DNA of 64,000 bases from Amyelois transitella (taxonomy: Eukaryota > Arthropoda > Insecta > Lepidoptera > Pyralidae): NCBI RefSeq assembly GCF_032362555.1, contig NC_083532.1:1687001-1751000 (forward strand), given 5' to 3'. The translations under genes were made by a program, and so were the position numbers. The notes beneath the pieces were generated by a model. That model saw only the letters and a program-made list of their open reading frames with translations, was not told the origin of the DNA and searched no databases. This document shows, piece by piece, positions 24,401 through 34,500 of the stretch (the first letter of the stretch is position 1; each line of letters starts with the position of its first letter).

Positions 24401-25562
24401 GACAAATTTAAAATCTTTAGACCCTGCAGTTTATAGATAATGTAGAAAAGTAAACCCCAGGCCACGAAGCACTACAGTGGAGGTTGCAACTAATGTACGC
24501 AACATCAGAGGTTGTTCGACAACATAATAAATTAAAATCAACGTTCTGTGAAAATGTCTATGGTTTTTTCTTTTTTTTTTTGTTTTCCAGTGTCCATGAG
24601 AACCGAATCGGTGACGGTTAAGGCTGAATCCACGATGGACACGTCGCACGCTCCGAACGGGTACGCCAACGTGTTCGCGAGCGGCGCGATGGCGGCCGCC
24701 GGGCTGCTGCTCACCGCGCTGCTGCTGAGGAAGTTCTACTGCCGGAACAGGGAGAAGGACGACTTGGCTGATGTCGAGAAAGGTCAGTTGGGTAGTGGGC
24801 TGGGTTAGTTTCAGCGGGGTTGGCAGTGTGTTGGAGTGGTTTAGCAGGGTTAAGCAGTGTGGTGTAGAGCGTATTTCTCTTTTTTTCTTTGCTCCTCTTT
24901 TCTCTTCGTTTCTCTTATTTTCTCTGTTCTTTTATCTTCTTTTCTCTTCTTCTCTCTTTTCTCTTCTTTTCTCTTCTTTTCTCTTCTCTCTTCTTCTCCC
25001 TTCTTCTCTTTTCATTTCTCTTCTTTTCTTTTCTTTACAGATGCACAGCATAATAATTTTTTACATAAAGACTTATACCACTGAACGTGACCTTTTAATC
25101 TGCGAGATTGTTTGCTCTGTCTACCTCGTAAAGCCGTGATTATACATATGTATGTCTGCATGTTCTTTAATTACATTATCCCACAACGTTATTCACGGAT
25201 TGATAAGTGATAATATAGATAAGTTTGAATTGTTAAATGATGTTTTTAAAAACCCTCGTTATTCATCAGGCGACGTGATGGGCAGCGGACCTGACTCTCT
25301 GGCCACAGGGCTGTTGTGCGTGGATAATCTGACGCTCATTGAACATATTGGTAAGTCTGTTTCTTTCTTCTTCTTCTTCAATGACAAACGGCACACACAC
25401 TCACAGACACACACACTCACAGACACACACACTCACAGACACACACACTCACAGACACACACACTCACAGACACACACACTCGCAGACACACACACTCAC
25501 AGACACACACACACACACTTACAGATACACACTCACAGACACACACACACGCACACACCCAC

Positions 25563-25597
<35 letters not shown>

Positions 25598-28500
25598 CAC
25601 ACATACACCCACACCACACACACACATATACACGCGCACACACACACCCACAGATACACAAATACAATGTTGTTAACATAAATTTTATACCTACATATAA
25701 AACAAAATCTTTAATTCTCAGGTCAAGGCAAGTTCGGGTCGGTGTGGCGAGGCAGCCTCGGCTCCACTCCGGTGGCGGTCAAACTCTACAGCAACGCGTC
25801 CGCTTGGCAGAGGGAAGCGGCTATATATACTCTGCCGATGATTGCTCACGAGAATTTACTCCGATATTATGGTAAATCATTCGATTTCATTAAATAATTT
25901 AATAGGTATATACTTGGTATCGTACTTGATATTTGTTAACACCAAATACTTGGTATCAGACTTGATATTTGTGTAAATACTCGATTCAAGTATCTTTGGT
26001 GACAAGTGGGATATTTTGTCAAACTGTATTGTAACGCGTCCGCTTGACAGAGGGAAGCGGCTGTATATACTCTGCCGATGATTGCTCACGAGAATTTACT
26101 CCGATATTATGGTAAATCATTCGACTTTTTCGTAATTTAATAGGTGCTTTGTATTGTACTACATAATTGTTAAATACTTATTACTTGGTACCATACTTGA
26201 TATTTGTGTAAATACTCGATTCAAGTATCTTTGGTGACAAGTTGGATATTTTGTCAAACTGTATTGTAACGCGTCCGCTTGGCAGAGGGAAGCGGCTATA
26301 TATACTCTGCCGATGATTGCGCACGAGAATTTACTCCGATATTATGGTAAATCATTCGACTTTTTCGTAATTTAATAGGTGCTTTGTTATGTACTAGATA
26401 TTTGTTAATACCTATTACTTGGTATCATACTTGATATTTGTGTAAATACTCGATTCAAGTATCTTTGGTGACAAGTTGGATATTTTGTCAAACTGTATTG
26501 TAACGCGTCCGCTTGGCAGAGGGAAGCGGCTATATATACTCTGCCGATGATTGCGCACGAGAATTTACTCCGATATTATGGTAAATCATTCGACATTTTC
26601 GTAATTTAATAGGTGCTTTGTTATGTACTAGATATTTGTTAATACCTATTACTTGGTATCATACTTGATATTTGTGTAAATACTCGATTCAAGTATCTTT
26701 GGTGACAAGTTGGATATTTTGTCAAACTGTATTGTAACGCGTCCGCTTGGCAGAGGGAAGCGGCTATATATACCCTGCCGATGATTGCGCACGAGAATTT
26801 ACTCCGATATTATGGTAAATCATTCGATTTCATTACGTAATTTAATAGGTATATACTTGGTATCGTACTACATATTTGTTATATTCTTATTACTTGGTAC
26901 CATACTTGATATTTGTGTAAATACTCGATTCAAGTATCTTTAGTGTGATGTCGGATATTTGGACGAATTGTATTGCAACGCGTCTGCTTGGCAAAAGAAA
27001 GCGGCTGTATATACTCTGCCGATGATTGCGCACGAGAATTTACTCCGATATTATGGTAAATCATTCGATTTCATTACGTAATTCAATAGGTAGTACCTGG
27101 TTGACCGAGCTTTTCTCGAACCTAGGACCTTGATGAATCAATTCCTTGAGCCAAAAATCCCCTAATCTGTAACTTTCGTGAAAATCGTTGGAGCCGTTTC
27201 CGAGATCCTGATTATATATATATATATATACAAGAATTGCTCGTTTAAATATATTAGATATACTTGGTATCGTACTAGATATTTGTTAATACCTATTACT
27301 TGGTACCGTGATTGATATTTGTTTAAATACTCGATTCAAGTATCTTTGGTGATATGTGGGATATTTTGTCAAACTGTATTGCAACGCGTCCGCTTGGCAG
27401 AGGGAAGCGGCGGTATATACTCTGCCGATGATTGCTCACGAGAATTTACTCCGATATTATGGTAAATCATTAAGATTTTTTCGTAATTTAATAGATGCTT
27501 TGTATTGTACTACATATTTGTTAAATACCTATTACTTGGTATCATACTTGATATTTGTGTAAATACTCGATTCAAGTATCTTTGGTGATATGTGGGATAT
27601 TTTGTCAAACTGTACTGCAACGCGTCCGCTTGGCAGAAGGAAGCGGCTATATATACCCTGCCGATGATTGCTCACTAGAATTTACTGCGATATTATGGTA
27701 ACTCATTAAGATTAATATAAATGCGTATAATATTGGTATCGTACTAGATATTTGTTAATACCTATTACTTATACTTGACATTTGTTTAATACTGGCTATT
27801 TGATTTAATTTTTGACACTAGGTATTTTCTACATGTTTCGTTATTAATATATCATACTCATACAAGTATCTTAGGTGACAAGTTGGATATTTTGTCAAAC
27901 TGTACAGCAACGCGTCCGCTTGGCAGAGGGAAGCGGCTATATATACTCTGCCGATGATTGCTCACGAGAATTTACTCCGGTATTATGGTAAATCATTCGA
28001 TTTCATTACGTAATTCAATAGGTAGTACCTGGTTGACCGAGCTTTTCTCGAACCTAGGACCTTGATGAATCAATTCCTTGAGCCAAAAATCCCCTAATCT
28101 GTAACTTTCGTGAAAATCGTTGGAGCCGTTTCCGAGATCCTGATTATATATATATATATACAAGAATTGCTCGTTTAAATATATTAGATATACTTGGTAT
28201 CGTACTAGATATTTGTTAATACCTATTACTTGGTATCATACTTGATATTTGTGTAAATACTCGATTCAAGTATCTTTGGTGATATGTGGGATATTTGGAC
28301 GAACTGTATTGTAACTTAAAAAAACTGTATTGTAAACAAAAAAGAATAGGACCACTCCATCTTTTTCCCATGGATGTCGTGTGTCAAAAATCTTCCAGAA
28401 ATTCATTTCTGAATTCCAAATCCTGCTAATATTTTAAATGCGAAAGTTTGTGAGTATGTCAGTATGGATGTTTGTAACTCTTTCACGGAAAAACTACTGA

Positions 28501-31500
28501 ACCGATTACGATGAAATTTGGTATGTAGTTAGCCGAAGACCCAGAATAACATATAGCTTATACTTTTTATCCCGGAATCCCCTCGGGAGTGATTCCAACA
28601 GTTCAAAGTCGCTCGACCTCTAGTGTTTTCACATTTTTTTTTAACCAGGAAGCGACACCCGCCCCACCCTCACGGAGGGCGGCGGCCGGGAGCACCTCAT
28701 TGTCCTGGAGCTTTGCCCCTTGACGCTGCGCGCGCGGCTGCAGCAGCGGCCGCTGTCGTGGCCGGAGTTCGCCACCATCGCGCACGGGCTGGCTTCGGCG
28801 CTTGCGCATCTACACGCCGCCAGTGAGTCGTCTGTCTATACTACATACATACATACATATAGTCACGTCTATATCCCTTACGGGGTAGACAGAGCCAACG
28901 GTCCCGAAAAGACTGAATGGCCACGTTCAGCTGCTCGGCTTAATGATGGAATTGAGATCCACATAGTGACAGGTTGCTAGCCCATCGCAAGAATCACAAG
29001 TATGTATGTACGTACATACATACTATCTATAATAATTACTAATATTATAAAGCTGAAGATTTTGTTTGTTTGTTTGTTTGAACGCGTTAATCTCAGGAAC
29101 TACTGGTTCGAATTGAAAAATTTTTGTTGTGTTGAATAGACCATTTATCGAGGAAGGCTTTAGGGTGTATAACATCACGCTGTAACTATTAGGTGCGAAG
29201 GAATAATGGAAAATGTGAAAAATAACGGAGGAAAATGGGGAAAATTATTCATCCTTGAGGGCTTTAATGATGCCCAAAACAACTATTCGACGCGGACGAA
29301 GTCGCGGGCACAGCTAGTTAAAAATAAAATTATACTTTTGAGACATATAAAAAAGCAGCAAAAGCATAATATAATAAATAACAATGTTTGGTAGGTTAGT
29401 GTGATTTATTAATGAATATTTTTTAATGGCATAATTAAAAGTTGTTTTCTCAAGAAACGTTAGACTTTTACGCGAATCGTGAGTGCCAGCGGCAGATGTC
29501 AGAATTAAAATAAATGGTTGGATAAGGTATATCGAGATTGAGATCGTAATATGTGTATGTCCTGGCAAAGGGTCAGGTCAAGAGTACCCGAAACCGCCGA
29601 GCTTGCATGAAGAGTTATGAATGTGGATGTAGCGAAGGAAGTGTGCAGAGATCGTGGCAAGTGGAAAGAAGTAGTCTCTGCCTACCCCTCCGGGAAAGAG
29701 CCGTGATTTTATGTATGTATGTATGTGGCCTATCAGTCTTTTCAAGACTGTTGGCTCTGTCTACCCCGCAAGGGATAAGGACGTGACCATATGTATGTAT
29801 GTATGTAGGTTGATATCCAACTAACGCAGCCCTTGGAATTGTCAGCGAGGTGTAATCTAACTGCGTAGGTCAGGCAGCTGGATGTGTAACAATGACCTGT
29901 CTAGTAGGTACGGACAGACGTGACCATATGTATGTATGTATGTATGAATAGAATAGAATAGAATAGATTTATTTTCAAAATTGGATACAAGGTATCACTT
30001 ATTGACGTCACATAACTTAAATCTAATTATAACTACTACCGCTTCCAAAGCGCATGTGTAGAAGAAGCGGCGGAACAAACTACACTGCAGCATTTTCGTA
30101 GGACGTCAATTTAGAAATATAGATCTCTTAAATCTAAACCGTGGACGAACGCACATTGTCTACATTAAAAAACACGTATGAATGTAGAACTGATTAAATG
30201 TCAATACGAATATTTCGTCAAATAAAATATATATAAAATAAAATATGTACATACTGTACCTACAAATTATGTCAAGATCATGTCAAAAAGTACACAAGCA
30301 TTTAAGAGGCCATTATGTATGTATGACATGTCAATACGAATATTTCGTCAAATAAAATATATATAAAATAAAATATGTTCATACTGTACAAATTATGTCA
30401 AGATCATGTCAAAAAATACACAAGCATTTAATAGGCCATTATGTATGTATGTATGTACATATGTATGTATGTATGTACATATGTATGTATGTATGTACAT
30501 ATGTATGTATGTATGTACATATGTATGTATGTATGTATCCCCCCCCCGCCCCCCCAGCGCCGCTGAAGCCGTGCGTGGTGCACCGCGACGTGAACAGCAG
30601 CAACGTGGTGCTGACGGGCCGCGGGCACGCGCGCCTCGCCGACCTCGGCCTCGCGCAGGCTCTGCACGCCTCGCAGCGGCCGCAGGACCACACCAGGATC
30701 TCGGAGGTACAATAGACTAGATTATGTGGCGACATCAACTAGATAGAATTGAGATTCAAATAGTGACAGGCTGCTAGTCCATCGCCTAAAAAAAAGAATC
30801 ACAAGCATGTAAAAGCCTATCCCTAAGCCGCCTTTTACGACATCCATGGTTAAGAAATGGAGTGGTCCAATTCTATTTTTGTATTGATACATACATATAA
30901 TCACGTCTATATCCCATGCGGGGTAGACAGAGCCAACAGTCTTACAGTCTTGAAAAGACTGATAGGCCACGCACAGCTATTTGGATTAATGATAGAATTG
31001 AGATACAAATAGTGACAGGTTGCTAACCAATCGCCTAAAAAGAATCCCAAGTTTGTAAGCCTATCCCTTAGTCGCCTTTTACGACATCCATGGGTAAGAG
31101 ATGGAGTGGTCCTATTCTTTCTTGTATTGGTGCCGGGTACCACACGGCACGTATTATATTCCATGAAATTAAAAATCTCTTTGTAAAATATCAAAAAGTG
31201 CATCGTTTCAATTACACTTACGGCTTATAAAAAGGTACAAAGTATAACGTCCATTCCTAATATTAAGACCAAATGTACATACACTTAGTCAATAAATTAA
31301 TACATACATACATATCATCACGTCTATATCCCTTGCGGGGTAGACAGAGCCAACAGTCTTGAAAAGACTGAAAGGCCACTTTCAGCTATTTGGCTTAATG
31401 ATAGAATTGAGATTCAAATAGTGACAGGTTGCTAGCCTGTCGCCTAAAAAAGAATCCCAAGTTTGTAAGCCTATCCCTTAGTCGCCTTTTACGACATCCA

Positions 31501-34500
31501 TGGGAAAGAGATGGAGTGGTGCTATTCTTTTTTTTTTATTGGTGCCGGGAACCACACGGCTAATTAATATGTACTTACAATAATAATAAAATATGATCGC
31601 TGTAAATATAAAAAAAAAATTCTAATTTTTCCAGGCCGGCACTCTCCGCTACCTGTCCCCGGAGGCGCTCGAAGGAGCCCTGGACCTGAGCGGAGCCCGA
31701 GCTGCCCTCTGCGCCGTTGACGTCTTCGCCCTCGGCCTCGTTCTATGGGAGATGCTGTGGCGGTGTTCCGGAGCCCACAGGGGTGCTACGCCCCCTTACG
31801 CGATGCCGTACGCCCATCTAGGATTACCGGATAGTCCCACTCTGCACCAGATGCAGGTGAGTCTGAAACGCGCTATTGAGATTTTTTCTAAAAACTAGCT
31901 ATGTGGTCATACGAAATTATAGAATTTTCAGTAACAAATTTTTTAAGTTTGTTCAAAGTAAGGAAACTACGCCGCGTTGTTCCCGGAATCAATAGAAAAA
32001 AGATTTCTCATGAAAGTCGTAAAAGGCGACTAAGGGATAGGCGTATGCACTTGGGATTCCTCTTCAAGGCGATGGGCTAGCAATCTGTTCCTATATGAAT
32101 CTCAGTTCTATCATGAAACCTATCAGTGTTTCAAGACTGCTGGCTCTGTCTATCCTGCAAGAGATATAGACGTGATTATATGAATGAATGAATGAACCCT
32201 ATCTCTACTTTGACCTACCTTCTACTCATGCGCTTTGGAAGCGGTAGTAGATATAATTATTTTTAAGTCATGTGACGTCATTAAGTGAAACCTTCAATAT
32301 TGAAAATAAATCTATCTATTGCGTTGTAGACGTGATACCCTGTATCAAATGTTTCGAAACGAAATGTACTCTATTACATTGTTAACATTATTTTTTATGT
32401 CTGATTTATTTATTATTTATTTTGATATATTTTCGACATAATTTGTATTTGCATGGACTCAATTGTCTGAAATAAATGATTTTTTATTATTTATTTATTA
32501 TTATTTAACAGAGTGGTTCCCGGCACCAATACAAAAAAGAATAGGACCACTCCATCTCTTTCCCATGGATGTCGTACAAGGCGACTAAGCGATAGGCTTA
32601 TAAAATTGCGATCCTTTTTTTTAGGCGATGGGCTAGCAACCTGTCACTATTTGGATCTGAATTCCATCATCAAGCCGAGCAGCTGGATGTGGCCATTCAG
32701 TCTTTTCGGGACTGTTGGCTCTGTCTACCCCGTAAGGGATATAGACGTGACTATATGTATGTATGTATGTTATTTAACAGAGTCTAGTGTCCCGCAACAA
32801 GGCGCGGCCGCCGCTGCCGCGCGGCGCCGGGCCCGGCGCGCGCGCGCTGCGCGTGGCGGCCGACACGTGCGACGAGTGCTGGGACCACGACGCCGAGGCC
32901 AGGTATCGGTCGATCAATCAATCACTCTATCAATCGATCAATCAATCACTCTATAAATCGATCAATCAATCACTCTATCAATGACTCTATCAATCACTCG
33001 ATCAATCACTCTATCAATCATTCTAACAATCACTCTATCAATCACTCAATCAATCAATATTGTCTGTGGCAATGACAGTGTGTCGACATCGACATTCCCC
33101 AGGCGTAACACCTAGCCTAGCGGAAGATCTTCCCTTTGGTGGCGGTCGAGCCGAATCATCGCTCCTGCTACAACATAATCTACGAGAGCATTTGATTGTA
33201 AACTTACTAGCTGTTACTCGTCGAGGTTAAAAAATAAATGCATTTTGCGTTTATTTTTGTGATCTGGTCGAGTCATACGATGAAATAAGATATCATTTTA
33301 TGGCAGAACTACGGATTTTAACCACACTTCTATGTAACAGACTCTGGTGTCCCACAAGGGGCACATCTAAGACCAATGCAATAAAAATTTTTATTGGCGA
33401 TTTTTCTAACTATACCCATAAATAATTTTGGGATCCCGGTTTTGAAATTTAAAATTGAAATACATGCCTACCAAATTCTTCAAAGTCAAATTATAGAGTA
33501 GATTGATAATAATTTGACATTAAACGGAAACGCATCACAGACCACCTTTCCATATTGACACAAATGTATTTCGGCCTTCATTTGATTTGAAGACCTGTTC
33601 CCAATTTAAGGCAAAAAGTATCTGAAATCTCACATGATCGTGTTAATATACATACTTATTCTACGTTTACCAGGCTGACAGCGGTGTGCGTTGAAGAACG
33701 AATGGCCGAATTGAAACAGATGCTTCAGACGCACGGGCCGGTCATTCACGACAACAATCTGCATCCACACCCGCCGGGTAAGAGTTAACTTCTTCTTCTT
33801 CCTGGTATTAATTCCGGTCACATCCTCACCTTGTGCCGTGTGGTTCCCGGCACTATTTGAAAAAAAAAGGACCTTTCCATTTCTTTCCCACTGATGTTGT
33901 AAAAGGCGACTAAGGGATAGGCTTATAAAAATGGAATTCTTCTTTTAGGCGATGGGCTAGCAACCTGTCACTGTTTGAATCTCAATTCTATCATTAAGCC
34001 AAACAGCTGAGCGTGGCCTATTAGTCTTTTAAAGACTATTGGCTCTGTCTATCCCGCTAGGGATATAGACGTGATTATATGTATGTATGTATATATGTAC
34101 ATCCTCATCCTTACTGGAGAGGAGCCCGGGGTGCGCCTTTACAACCATGGATTATCCATAGAGGGTTATTTTTGTGTCTTCTTAATGAGAAAGTAAGTTT
34201 ATTTGTTTGTTTGTTATCCCATCACGGGTTATCTTCTGAACCAACCTTCTTAATATTTTGCGGATTTATATTAACAGTCTATAGGGTACTTTTCATTCCG
34301 TTAAGAAGTAAAATTCCCTTGGTATTAACGAAATACCATTCAATAGTATTTATTTGTAGGCGGCGCTAAATTCGCGCTTGTAAGTAGCGCTATTAACTAT
34401 AATCCATTTAACAACTGAATTAGTTTATTAAACTGAACAACCTTTAATATGGGACCAACCACGAAACAGCGAGAATAAAATTGACTTTTTAACAACTGAA

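Noticed and set aside
24771..25139. 122- and 75-codon frames rich in Phe and Ser
   Set aside because: Translation of a polypyrimidine intron repeat.
25152..25875. Overlapping frames of 174 and 178 codons
   Set aside because: They read through the CA minisatellite (HTHTH-type peptide); only 25270-25350 and 25722-25871 are exons.
30395..30738. Four frames of about 94-106 codons on both strands
   Set aside because: ATGT minisatellite plus shadows of wit exon 8.
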